This document shows, piece by piece, positions 52,563 to 64,000 of a stretch of 64,000 bases of DNA. Under the pieces are notes generated by a model. That model made no database searches, was not told the origin of the DNA, and saw nothing but the letters and a program-made list of their open reading frames with translations. The stretch comes from Coriaria nepalensis (taxonomy: Eukaryota > Streptophyta > Magnoliopsida > Cucurbitales > Coriariaceae), in contig CP114481.1 of the NCBI GenBank assembly GCA_027186245.1, forward strand, positions 23,963,501 through 24,027,500, given 5' to 3'. Numbering within the stretch: the stretch's first letter is position 1; each line of letters begins with the position of its first letter. The position numbers were made by a program, and so were the translations under genes.

Positions 52563-53713
52563 AAAATAATGTTTGAAGGGCGAAAATAGAATTCGTTTGA
52601 ATTAATTGAGAATGATTGAATGACTCGAAGAGACTCAGTGATAGGACTTTATGGCTAAACAAACGCATTGTTGCCTATAGTAGATGAACTGCAAGTTATG
52701 CACGAAAGTGATGTTTAAAGGCCGAATTTCGTTCGAAGTGATTTAGAATGATTTACTGACTAAAAGAGACGCAAAAATATGACTTTAAGGCTAAAAAAAT
52801 GCATAGTTTCCTTCAATAGATCAATTGCAAGTTATGCATGAAGGTCGCGTTTTAAATACAAAATAGAATTGGTTCGAAGTGCCTTCAAACAATTTAATGA
52901 TTGAAAAGACTGAGTGATATGCTTTTTAATGCTAAAATAATGCATTGTTGTCTTTAGTAGATTAATTACAAGTTATCTAAGAAAATAATGTTTGAAGGGC
53001 GAAAATAGAATTCGTTCATATTAATTTAGAATGATTTAATGACTCGAAGAGACTTAGTGACAGGACTTAAAGGATAAACAAATGAATTGTTGCCTTCATT
53101 AGATTAACTGCAAGTTATGTGCCAAAGTCATGTTTAAAGGCCGAATTTCGTTCGAAATGATTTAGAAAGATTTAATGACTAAAAGAGACGCAATAATATG
53201 ACTTTAAGGCTAGAAAATGAATAGGTTCCTTTAAAAGATCAAGTGCAAGTTATGCACGAAAGTCGTGTTTTAAATACAAAAATAGAATTGGTTCGAAGAG
53301 CCTTCAAACAATTTAATGATTGAAAAGACTGAGTGATATGCTTTTTAATGGTAAAATAATACATTGTTGTCTTGAATAGATTAATTGCAAGTTATGTAAG
53401 AAAATAATGTTTGAAGGGCGAAAATAGAATTTGTTTGAATTAATTTAGAATGATTTAATGACTAGAACAGACTTAGTGACATGACTTTAAGGCTAAACAA
53501 ATGCATTGTTGCCTATAATAGATCAACTGCAAGTTATGCACGAAAGTCATGTTTAAAGGCCGAATTTCATTCGAAGTGATTTAGAATGATTTACTGACTA
53601 AAAGAGACGCAAAAATATGACTTTAAGGCTAAAAAAATGCATTGTTGCCATCAATAGATCAATTGCAAGTTATGCATCAAAGTCGCGTTTTAAATGCAAA
53701 ACGAGAATTGGTT
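52563..53713. repeat. Long-range duplicate, copy 2 (partner 44595-45745)
   Basis: Second copy of the 19-HOR-offset duplicate. Small differences include GATAGGACTTT versus GACAGGACTTT, GGCTAGAAAATG versus GGCTAAAAAATG, and CATTCGAAG versus CGTTCGAAG. Confidence 0.86.
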
Positions 53714-56700
53714 CGGAGTGCCTTCAAACAATTTAATGATAGAAAAGACTGAGTGATATGCTTTTTAATGCTAAAATAATGCATTGTTGTCTTCAGTAGA
53801 TTAATTGCAAGTTATATAAGAAAATAATGTTTGAAGGGCGAAGATAGAATTCGTTTGAATTAATTTAGAATGATTGAATGATTGGAAGAGACTCAGTGAC
53901 AGGACTTCAAGGCAAAACAAATGCACTGTTGCCTTCAATAGATAAACTGCAAGTTATGCACGAAAGTCCTGTTTAAAGCCTGAATTTCGTTCGAAGTGAT
54001 GTAGAAAGATTTAATGACTAAAAGAGACGCAATAATATGAATTTAAGGCTAAAAAATGTATAGTTGCCTTCAATAGATCAAGTGCAAGTTATGCATGAAA
54101 GTCGTGTTTTAAATACAAAAATAGAATTGGTTCGAAGAGCCTTCAAACAATTTATTGATTGAAAAGACTGAGTGATATGCTTTTTAATGCTAAAATAATG
54201 CAATGTTGTCTTCAGTAGAGTAATTGCAAGTTATGTAAGAAAATAATGTTTGAAGGGCGAAAATAGAATTCGTTTGAATTAATTTAGAATGATTTATTGA
54301 CTAGAAGAGACTTAGTGACATGACTTTAAGGCTAAACAAATGCATTGTTGCCTATAATAGATCAACTGCAAGTTATGCAAGAAAGTCATGTTTAAAGGCC
54401 GAATTTCATTCGAAGTGATTTAGAATGATTTACTAACTAAAAGAGACGCAAAAATATGACTTTAAGGCTAAAAAAATGCATAGTTGCCATCAATAGATCA
54501 ATTGCAAGTTATGCATCAAAGTCGCGTTTTAAATGCAAAACGAGAATTGGTTCGGAGTGCCTTCAAACAATTTAATGATTGACAAGACTGAGTGATATGC
54601 TTTTTAATGCTAAAATAATGCATTGTTGTCTTCAGTAGATTAATTGCAAGTTATGTAAGAAAATAATGTTTGAAGGGCGAAAATAGAATTCGTTTGAATT
54701 AATTGAGAATGATTGAATGACTCGAAGAGACTCAGTGACAGGACTTTATGGCTAAACAAATGCATTGTTGCCTATAATAGATGAACTGCAAGTTATGCAC
54801 AAAAGTGATGTTTAAAGGCCGAATTTCGTTCGAAGTGATTTAGAATGATTTACTGACTAAAAGAGACGCAAAAATATGACTTTAAGGCTAAAAAAATGCA
54901 TTGTTGCCATCAATAGATCAATTGCAAGTTATGCATCAAAGTCGCGTTTTAAATGCAAAACGAGAATTGGTTCGGAGTGCCTTCAAACAATTTAATGATT
55001 GAAAAGACTGAGTGATATGCTTTTTAATGCTAAAATAATGCATTGTTGTCTTTAGTAGATTAATTACATGTTATCTAAGAAAATAATGTTTGAATTGCGA
55101 AAATAGAATTCGTTCGTATTAATTTAGAATGATTTAATGACTCGAAGAGACTTAGTGACAGGAGTTAAAGGCTAAACAAATGCATTGTTGCCTTCAATAG
55201 ATTAACTGCAAGTTATGCGCCAAAGTCGTGTTTAAAGGCCGAATTTCGTTCGAAGTGATTTAGAAAGATTTAATGACTAAAAGGGACGCAAAAATATGAC
55301 TTTAAGGCTAAAAAATGCATAGTTGCCTTCAATAGATCAAGTGAAAGTTATGCATCAAAGTCGTGTTTTAAATACAAAAATAGAATTGGTTCGAAGAGCC
55401 TTCAAACAATTTATTGATTGAAAAGACTGAGTGATATGCTTTTTAATGGTAAAATAATGCATTGTTGCCTTCAGTAGATTTATTTCAAGTTATGTAAGAA
55501 AATAATATTTGAAGGGCGAAAATAGAATTCGTTCGTATTAATTTAGAATGATTTAATGGCTCGAAGAGACTCAGTGACATGACTTTAAGGCAAAACAAAT
55601 GCATTGTTGCTTTCAATAGATGAACTGCAAGTTATGCACGAAAGTCATGTTTAAAGGCCGAATTTCGTTCGAAGTGATTTAGAATGATTTACAGACTAAA
55701 AGAGACGCAAAAATATGACTTTAAGGCCAAAAAATCCATAGTTTCCTTCGATAGATCAATTGCAAGTTATGCATGAAGGTCGCATTTTACATACAAAATA
55801 GAATTGGTTCGAAGTGCCTTCAAACAATTTAATGATTGAAAAGACTGAGTGATATGCTTTTTAATGCTAAAATAATGCATTGTTCTCTTCAGTAGATTAA
55901 TTGCAAGTTATGTAAGAAAATAATGTTTGAAGGGCGAAAATAGAATTCGTTCGTATTAATTTAGAATGATTTAATGACTCGAAGAGACTTAGTGACAGGA
56001 GTTAAAGGCTAAAAAAATGCATTGTTGCCTTCAATAGATTAACTGCAAGTTATGCGCCAAAGTTGTGTTTAAAGGCCGAATTTCGTTAGAAGTGATTTAG
56101 AAAGATTTAATGACTAAAAGAGACGCAATAATATGACTTTAAGGCTAAAAAATGAATAGTTTCCTTCAATAGATCAAGTGCAAGTTATGCATGAAAGTCG
56201 TGTTTTAAATACAAAAATAGAATTGGTTCGTAGTGCCTTCAAACAATTTAATGATTGAAACGACTGAGTGATATGCTTTTTAATGGTAAAATAATGCATT
56301 GTCGCCTTCAGTAGATTTATTTCAAGTTATGTAAGAAAATAATGTTTGAAGGGCGAAAATAGAATTCGTTCGTATTAATTTAGAATGATTTAATGACTCG
56401 AAGAGACTCAGTGACATGACTTTAAGGCATAACAAATGCATTGTTGCCTTCAATAGATTAACTGCAAGTTATGCACGAAAGTCCTGTTTCAAGCCTGAAT
56501 TTCGTTCAAAGTGATTTAGAATGATTTACTGACTAAAAGAGACGCAAAAATATGACTTTAAGGCTAAAAAAATGCATAGTTTCCTTCAATAGATCAATTG
56601 CGAGTTATGCATGAAGGTCGTGTTTTAAATACAAAAATAGAATTGGTTCGAAGTGCCTTCAAACAATTTAATGATTGAAAAGACTGAGTGATATGCTTTT

Positions 56701-59580
56701 TAATGCTAAAATAATGCATTGTTGTCTTTAGTAGATTAATTACAAGTTATCTAAGAAAATAATGTTTGAAGGGCGAAAATAGAATTCGTTCGTATTAATT
56801 TAGAATGATTTAATGAGTCGAAGAGACTTAGCGACAGGAGTTAAAGGATAAAAAAATGCATTGTTGCCTTCAATAGATTAACTGCAAGTTATGCGCCAAA
56901 GTCGTGTTTAAAGGCCGAGTTTCGTTCGAAGTGATTTAGAAAGATTTAATGACTAAAAGCGACGCAATAATATGACTTTAAGGCTAAAAAATAAATAGTT
57001 GCCTTCAATAGATCAAGTGCAAGTTATGCATGAAAGTCGTGTTTTAAATACAAAAATAGAATTGGTTCATAGTGCCTTCAAACAATTTAATGATTCAAAA
57101 GACTGAGTGATATGCTTGTTAACGCTAAAATAATGCATTGTTGTCTCCAGTAGATTAATTGCAAATTATGTAAGAAAATAATGTTTGAAGGGCGAAAATA
57201 GAATTCGTTCGTATTAATTTAGAATGATTTAATGACTCGAGGAGACTCAGTGACAGGAGTTAAAGGCTAAACAAACGCATTGTTGCTTTCAATAAATCAA
57301 CTGCAAGTTACGCACGAAAGTCAGGTTTAAAGGCCGAATTTCGTTCGAAGTGATTTAGAAAGATTTAGTGACTAAAAGAGACGCAAAAATATGACTTTGA
57401 GGCTAAAAAATGAATAGTTGCCTTCAATAGATCAAGTGCAAGTTATGCATGAAAGTCGTGTTTTAAATACAAAAATAGAATTGGTTCGTAGTGCCTTCAA
57501 ACAATTTAATGATTGAAAAGACTGAGTAATATGCTTGTTAATGCTAAAATAATGCATTGTTGTCTTTAGTAGATTAATTACAAGTTATCTAAGAAAATAA
57601 TGTTTGAAGGGCGAAAATAGAATTCGTTCGTATTAATTTAGAATGATTTAATGACTCGAAGAGACTTAGTGACAGGAGTTCAAGGCTAAAAAAATGCATT
57701 GTTGCCTTCAATAGATTAACTGCAAGTTATGCGCGAAAGTCATGTTTAAAGGCCGAATTTCGTTCGAAGTGATTTAGAAAGATTTAATGACTAAAAGAGA
57801 CGCAAAAATACGACTTTAAGGCTAAAAAATGAATAGTTGCCTTCAATAGATCAATTGCAAGTTATGCATCAAAGTCGTGTTTTAAAAGCAAAACAAGAAT
57901 TGGTTCGAAGTGCCTTCAAACAATTTAATGATTGAAAAGACTGAGTGATATGCTTTTTAATGCTAAAAAAATGCATTGTTGTCTTCAGTAGATTAATTGC
58001 AAGTTATGTAAGAAAATAATGTTTGAAGGGCAAAGATAGAATTCGTTTGAATTAATTTAGAATGATTTAATGACTCGAAGAGACTTAGTGACAGGAGTTA
58101 AAGGCTAAAAAAATGCATTGTTGCCTTCAATAGATTAACTGCAAGTTATGCGCGAAAGTCATGTTTAAAGGCCGAATTTCGTTCGAAGTGATTTAGAAAG
58201 ATTTAATGACTAAAAGAGACGCAAAAAAATGACTTTAAGGCTAAAAAAATGCATAGTTGCTACCAATAGATCAATTGCAAGTTATGCATCAAAGTCGCGT
58301 TTTAAATGCAAATCGAGAATTGGTTCAAAGTGCCTTCAAACAAAGTAATGATTGAAAAGACTGGGTGATATGCTTTTTAATGCTAAAATAATGCATTATT
58401 GTCTTCAGTGGATTAATTGCAAGTTATGTAAGAAAATAATGTTTGAAGGGTGAAAATACAATTCGTTTGAATTAATTTAGAATGATTTAATGACTAGAAG
58501 AGACTTAGTGACATGACTTCAAGGCTAAACAAATGCATTGTTGCCTATAATAGACCAACTGCAAGTTATGCACGAAAGTCATGTTTAAAGGCCGAATTTC
58601 GTTCGAAGTGATTTAGGAAGATTTAATGACTAAAAGAGACGCAAAAATACGACTTTAAGGCTAAAAAATGAATAGTTGCCTTCAATAGATCAAGTGCAAG
58701 TTATGCATGAAAGTCGTGTTTTAAATACAAAAATAGAATTGGTTCGTAGTGCCTTCAAACAATTTAATGATTGAAAAGACTGAGTGATATGCTTGTTAAT
58801 GCTAAAAAAATGCATTGTTGTCTTCAGTAGATTAATTGCAAATTACGTAAGAAAATAATGTTTGAAGGGCGAAAATAGAATTCGTTTTAATTAATTTAGA
58901 ATGATTTAATGACTAGAAGAGACTTAGTGACATGACTTTAAGGCTAAACAAATGCATTGTTGCCTTCAATAGACCAACTGCAAGTTATGCACGAAAGTCA
59001 TGTTTAAAGGCCGAAATTTCGTTCAAAGTGATTTAGAATGATTTACTGACTAAAAGAGACGCAAAAATTTGACTTTAAGGCAAAAAAAATGCATAGTTGC
59101 CATCATTAGATCAATTGCAAGTTATGCATCAAAGTCGCGTTTTAAATGCAAAACGAGAATTGGTTCGAAGTGCCTTCAAACAATTTAATGATTGAAAAGA
59201 CTGAGTGATATTCTTTTTAATGCTAAAATAATGCATTGTTGTCTTCAGTAGATTAATTGCAAGTTATGTAAGAAAATAATGTTTGAAGGGCGAACATAGA
59301 ATTCGTTCGTATTAATTTAGAACGATTCAATGACTCGAAGAGACATACTGACAGGAGTTAAAGGCTAAAAAAATGCATTGTTGCCTTCAATAGATTAACT
59401 GTAAGTCATGCGCGAAAGTCATGTTTAAAGGCCGAATTTCGTTCGAAGTGATTTAGAAAGATTTAATGACTAAAAGAGACGCAATAATATAACTTTAAGG
59501 CTAAAAAATGAATAGTTGCCTTCAATAGATCAAGTGCAAGTTATGCATGAAAGTCGTGTTTTAAATACGAAAATAGAATT

Positions 59581-61680
59581 GGTTCGATGAGCCTTCAAAC
59601 AATTTAACGATTGAAGAGACTGAGTGATATGCTTTTTAATGCTAAAATAATGCATTGTTCTCTTCAGTCGATTAATTACAAGTTATGTAAGAAAATAATG
59701 TTTGAAGGGCGAAAATAGAATTCGTTTGAATTAATTTAGAATGATTTAATGACTCGAAGAGACTTAGTGACATGACTTTAAAGCCAAACAAATGCATTGT
59801 TGCCTATAATAGACCAACTGCAAGTTATGCACGAAAGTCATGTTTAAAGGCCGAATTTCGTTCGATGTGATTTAGAATGATTTACTGACTAAAAGAGACG
59901 CAAAAATATGACTTTAAGGCTAAAAAAATGCATAGTTGCCATCATTAGATCAATTGCAAGTTATGCATCAAAGTCGCGTTTTAAATGCAAAACGAGAATT
60001 GGTTCGAAGTGCCTTCAAACAATTTAATGATTGAAAAGACTGAGTGATATGCTTTTTAATGCTAAAATAATGCATTGTTGTCTTCAGTAGATTAATTGCA
60101 AGTTATGTAAGAAAATAATGTTTGAAGGGCGAAAATAGAATTCGTTTGAATTAATTTAGAATGATTTAATGACTCGAAGAGACTCAATGACATGTCTTTA
60201 AGGCTAAACAAATGCATTGTTGCTTTCAATAGATCAACTGCAAGTTACGCACGAAAGTCATGTTTGAAGGCCGAATTTCGTTCGAAGTGATTTAGAATGA
60301 TTTACTGACTAAATGAGACGCAAAAATATGAATTTAAGGGAAAAAAAATGCATAGTTGCCATTAATAGATCAATTGCAAGTTATGCATCAAAGTCGCGTT
60401 TTAAATGCAAAATGAGAATTGGTTCGAAGTGCCTTCAAAAAATTTACTGATTGAAAAGACTGAGTGATATGCTTTTTAATGCTAAAATAATGCATTGTTG
60501 TCTTTAGTAGATTAATTGCAAGTTATGTAAGAAAATAATGTTTGAAAGGCGAAAATAGAATTCGTTCGTATTAATTTAGAATGATTTAATGACTCGAAGA
60601 GACTTAGTGACATGACTTTAAGGCTAAACAAATGCATTGTTGCTTTCAATAGATCAACTGCAAGTTACGCATGAAAGTCTTGTTTAAAGGCCGAATTTTG
60701 TTCGAAGTGATTTAGAATGATTTACTGACTAAATGAGACGCAAAAATATAAATTTAAGGCTAAAAAAATGCATAGTTGCCATTAATAGATCAATTGCAAG
60801 TTATGCATCAAAGTCGCATTTTAAATGTAAAACGAGAATTGGTTCGAAGTGCCTTCAAACAATTTACTGATTGAAAAGACTAAGTGATATGCTTTTTAAT
60901 GCTAAAATATTGCATTGTTGTGTTCAGTAGATTAATTGCAAGTTATGTAAGAAAATAATGTTTGAAGGGCGAAAATAGAATTCGTTCGTATTAATTTAGA
61001 ATGATTTAATGACTCGAAGAGACTTAGTGACATGACTTTAAGGCTAAACAAATGCATTGTTGCTTTCAATAGATCAACTGCAAGTTACGCATGAAAGTCA
61101 TGTTTAAAGGCCGAATTTCGTTAGAAGTGATTTAGAATGATCTACTGACTACAAGAGACGCAAAAATATGACTTTAAGGCTAAAAAAATGCATAGTTGCC
61201 ATCAATAGATCAATTGCAAGTTATGCATGAAAGTCGCATTTTAAATGCAAAAAGAGAATTGGTTCGAAGTGCCTTCAAACAATTTAATGATTGAAAAGAC
61301 TAAGTGATATGCTTTTTAATGCTAAAATAATGCATTGTTGTCTTCAGTAGATTAATTGCAAGTTATGTAAGAAAATAATGTTTGAAGGGCGAAAATAGAA
61401 TTCGTTTGAATTAATTTAGAATGATTTAATGACTCGAAGAGACTCAGTGACAGGACTTAAAGGCTAAACAAATGCATTGTTGCCTTCAATAGATCAACTG
61501 CAAGTTACGCATGAAAGTCATGTTTAAAGGCCGAATTTCGTTCGATGTGATTTAGAATGATTTACTGACTAAATGAGACGCAAAAATATGAATTTAAGGG
61601 TAAAAAAATGCATAGTTGCCATCAATAGATCAATTGCAAGTTATGCATCAAAGTCGCATTTTAAATGCAAAACGAGAATT
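59581..61680. repeat. Five consecutive HORs of exactly 420 bp
   Basis: Monomer A starts at 59581, 60001, 60421, 60841, 61261 and 61681, each 420 bp apart. Variation here is by substitution with very few net length changes, and haplotype shuffling is low compared with 16-57 kb. B is mostly type B3 and C mostly C1. Confidence 0.85.
60563..60698. repeat. Monomer B haplotype B3 (TGCTTTCAATAG, GTTACGC)
   Basis: A third B type has TTGCTTTCAATAG, GATCAACTGC and AAGTTACGCA in place of GTTATGCA. It occurs sporadically from about 6.9 kb and becomes the dominant B form between about 60 and 63 kb, where neighbouring HORs are alike and in the same register. Confidence 0.7.
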
Positions 61681-63779
61681 GGTTCGAAGTGCCTTCAAAC
61701 AATTTAATGATTGAAAAGACTGAGTGATATGCTTTTTAATGCTAAAATAATGCATTGTTGTCTTCAGTAGATTAATTGCAAGTTATGTAAGAAAATAATG
61801 TTTAAAAGGCGAAAATAGAATTCGTTCGTATTAATTTAGAATGATTTAATGACTCGAAGAGACTCAGTGACATGACTTTAAGGCTAAACAAATGCATTGT
61901 TGCTTTCAATAGATCAACTGCAAGTTATGCACGAAAGTCATGTTTACAGGCCGAATTTCTTTCGAAGTGATTTAGAATGATTTACTGACTAAAAGAGACG
62001 CAATAATATGACTTTAAGGCTAAAAAATGAATAGTTTCCTTCAATAGATCAAGTGCAAGTTATGCATTAAAGTCGTGTTTTAAATACAAAAATAGAATTG
62101 GTTTGAAGAGCCTTTAAACAATTTAACGATTAAAAAGACTGAGTGATATGCTTGTTAATGGTAAAATAACGCATTGTTGTCTTCAGTAAATTAATTGCAA
62201 GTTATGTAAGAAAATAATGTTTGAAAGGCAAAAATAGAATTCGTTCGTATTAATTTAGAATGATTTAATGACTCGAAGAGACTCAGTGACATGACTTTAA
62301 GGCTAAACAAATGCATTGTTGCCTATAATAAATCAACTGCAAGTTATGCACGAAAGTCATGTTTAAAGGCCGAATTTCGTTGGAAGTGATTTAGAATGAT
62401 TTACTGACTAAAAGAGACGCAAAAATATGACTTTAAGGCTAAAAAAATGCATAGTTGCCATCATTAGATCAATTGCAAGTTATGCATCAAAGTCGCGTTT
62501 TAAATGCAAAACGAGAATTGGTTCGAAGTGCCTTCAAACAATTTAATGATTGAAAAGACTGAGTGATATGCTTTTTAATGCTAAAATAATGCATTGTTGT
62601 CTTCAGTAGATTAATTGCAAGTTATGTAAGAAATAATGTTTGGAGGGCGAAAATAGAATTCGTTCGAATTAATTTAGAATGATTTAATGACTCGAAGAGA
62701 CTCAGTGACATGACTTTAAGGCTAAAAAATGCATTGTTGCTTTCGATAGATCAACTGCAAGTTACGCACGAAAGTCATGTTTAAAGGCCCAATTTCGTTC
62801 GAAGTGATTTAGAATGATTTACTGACTAAATGAGATGCAAAAATATGACTTCAAGGCAAAAAAAAAATGCATAGTTGCCATCAATAGATCAATTGCAAGT
62901 TATGCATGAAAGTCGCATTTTAAATGCAAAAAGAGAATTGGTTCGAAGTGCCTTCAAACAATTTAATGATTGAAAAGACTGAGTGATATGCTTTTTCGTG
63001 CTAAAATAATGCATTGTTCCCTTCAGTAGATTAATTACAAGTTATCTAAGAAAATAATGTTTGAAGGGCGAAAATAGAATTCGTTCGTATTAATTTAGAA
63101 TGATTTAATGACTCGAAGAGACTTACTGACATGACTTTAAGGCTAAACAAATGCATTGTTGCTCTCAATAGATCAACTGAAAGTTACGCATGAAAGTCAT
63201 GTTTAATGGCCGAATTTCGTTCGAATTGATTTAGAATGATTTACAGACTACAAGAGACGCAAAAATATGACTTTAAGGCTAAAAAAATGTATAGTTGCCA
63301 TCAATAGATCAATTGCAAGTTATGCATGAAAGTCGCGTTTTAAATGCAAAAAGAGAATTGGTTCGAAGTGCCTTCAAACAATTTAATGATTGAAAAGACT
63401 GAGTGATATGCTTTTTAATGGTAAAATAATGCATTGTTGTCTTCAATAGATTAATTACAAGTTATGTAAGAAAATAATGTTTGAAGGGCGAAAATAGAAT
63501 TCGTTCCAATTAATTTAGAATGATTTAATGACTAGAAGAGACTCAGTGACAGGAGTAAATGGCTAAACAAATGCATTGTTGCCTTCAATAGATCAACTGC
63601 AAGCTACGCACGAAAGTCATGATCAAAGGCTGAATTTCGTTCGAAGTGATTTAGAATGAATTACTGACTAAAAGAGACGCAAAAATATGACTTTAAGGCT
63701 AAAAAAATGCATAGTTGCCATCAATCGATCAATTGCAAGTTATGCATGAAAGTCGCTTTTTAAATGCATCAAGGAAATT

Positions 63780-64000
63780 GGTTCGAAGTGCCTTCAAACA
63801 ATTTAATGGTTGAAAAGACTGAGTGATATTCTTTTTAATGGTAAAATAATGCATTGTTGTCTTCAATAGATTTATTACAAGTTATGTAAGAAAATAATGT
63901 TTGAAGGGTGAAAATAGAATTCGTTTGAATTAATTTAGAATGATTTAATGACTAGAAGAGACTTAGTAACATTGACTTTAAGGCTAAACAAATGCATTGT
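63780..64000. repeat. Partial HOR at the right edge
   Basis: The last unit contains all of monomer A and the first part of B, cut by the window end at AAATGCATTGT. It is in register with the units before it and shows no sign that the array is ending. Confidence 0.95.

Larger units (their letters stand above)
1..64000. repeat. Satellite DNA array of 419-420 bp trimeric higher-order repeats (about 153 copies)
   Basis: The whole window is a head-to-tail tandem array. Monomer A starts were read at 1, 421, 840, 1259, 1678, 2097, 2516, 2936 and so on to 63780. Spacing is 419-420 bp except at 9226 (488), 39491 (368), 41117 (284), 43079 (283) and 43362 (283). Each unit contains three related monomers in the order A-B-C, always in the same orientation. 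Units are roughly 85-99% alike by eye. No unique sequence interrupts the array, so both flanks lie outside the window. Stop codons are frequent in all frames, and no gene, tRNA, rRNA or transposon was seen. Such arrays are typical of eukaryotic centromeric or other constitutive heterochromatin; that location is inferred, not shown by the sequence. This entry also covers every gene-free stretch in the window. Confidence 0.98.

Noticed and set aside
62858..62870. Long A run (GGCAAAAAAAAAATGC) in monomer C
   Set aside because: Homopolymer expansion of the normal seven-A run; could also be a sequencing error, and nothing else in the unit is odd.
1..64000. CRISPR array
   Set aside because: Repeats are regular, but the units are 140/420 bp of continuous related sequence with no short repeat separated by unique spacers.
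1..64000. CENP-B box
   Set aside because: TTCG is present at monomer starts, but the required downstream CGGG motif at the right spacing is absent; GGGCG in monomer A is not in that arrangement.
1..64000. Bacterial-type promoter from CCTATAATAG in monomer B
   Set aside because: TATAAT is common by chance in AT-rich DNA, there is no matching -35 element or gene, and the array looks eukaryotic.
1..64000. Transposable element, tRNA or rRNA gene embedded in the array
   Set aside because: Reading through all units showed no stretch that departs from the monomer sequence. Every irregular unit is explained by satellite deletion, duplication or the 26-bp inversion.
1..64000. Naming the host organism or satellite family
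   Set aside because: Low G+C and repeat architecture point to a eukaryote, but I do not recognise the monomer and would be guessing at the taxon.
1..64000. A new gene-based defence, toxin or mobile system
   Set aside because: There is no coding capacity: the longest open frames are 60-65 codons and arise from the repeat itself.

Overview
The window is one uninterrupted block of tandemly repeated satellite DNA. I see no protein-coding gene, RNA gene, transposon or unique-sequence island anywhere in the 64 kb, and the array runs off both ends. The basic period is 419-420 bp. Each period is a trimeric higher-order repeat (HOR) of three related but distinct monomers, here called A (about 142 bp), B (about 136 bp) and C (about 142 bp), all in the same orientation. 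Counting the start of monomer A (consensus GGTTCGAAGTGCC) gives about 153 complete HORs plus a 221-bp partial one at the right edge. Two rows counted by hand were 27-33% G+C. A long, gene-free, homogenised HOR array of this kind points to a eukaryotic (peri)centromeric, heterochromatic or subtelomeric satellite. I do not recognise the family and cannot name the organism.

Layout. 1-17 kb: relatively homogeneous, with stacked recent amplifications that are exact multiples of the HOR: three copies of an 839-bp pair (2936-5452), another three (6711-9225), and 3.24 near-identical copies of a 1258-bp triple (11116-15191). A 1.34-kb block at 1-1341 recurs 5452 bp (13 HORs) later. A haplotype of monomer A with GCATTCTTG is essentially confined to this part. 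16-57 kb: a more diverged mosaic in which new A haplotypes (GAAGAGCC; GTAGTGCC with CTTGTTAA) alternate, with pairwise block duplications at offsets of 839, 1257, 1677, 2095 and 7968 bp. This part also holds all the deletion-shortened HORs (39.49, 41.12, 43.08 and 43.36 kb). 57-64 kb: a quieter stretch with an almost rigid 420-bp register and few shuffled haplotypes.

How it seems to work: the block sizes are integer multiples of the 419.5-bp HOR and adjacent copies are the most similar. This is what unequal crossover or replication-slippage turnover in register would produce. Monomer-skipping deletions (283-284 bp HORs) and one inverted 26-bp insertion at 9575-9600 are out-of-register accidents. 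Recurrent C-to-T and G-to-A differences at CpG positions suggest methylation-driven mutation. The three longest open reading frames (60-65 codons) lie within the repeat and look like chance. I found no convincing new protein-based or RNA-based system; what deserves a second look is the architecture and turnover of the satellite itself.
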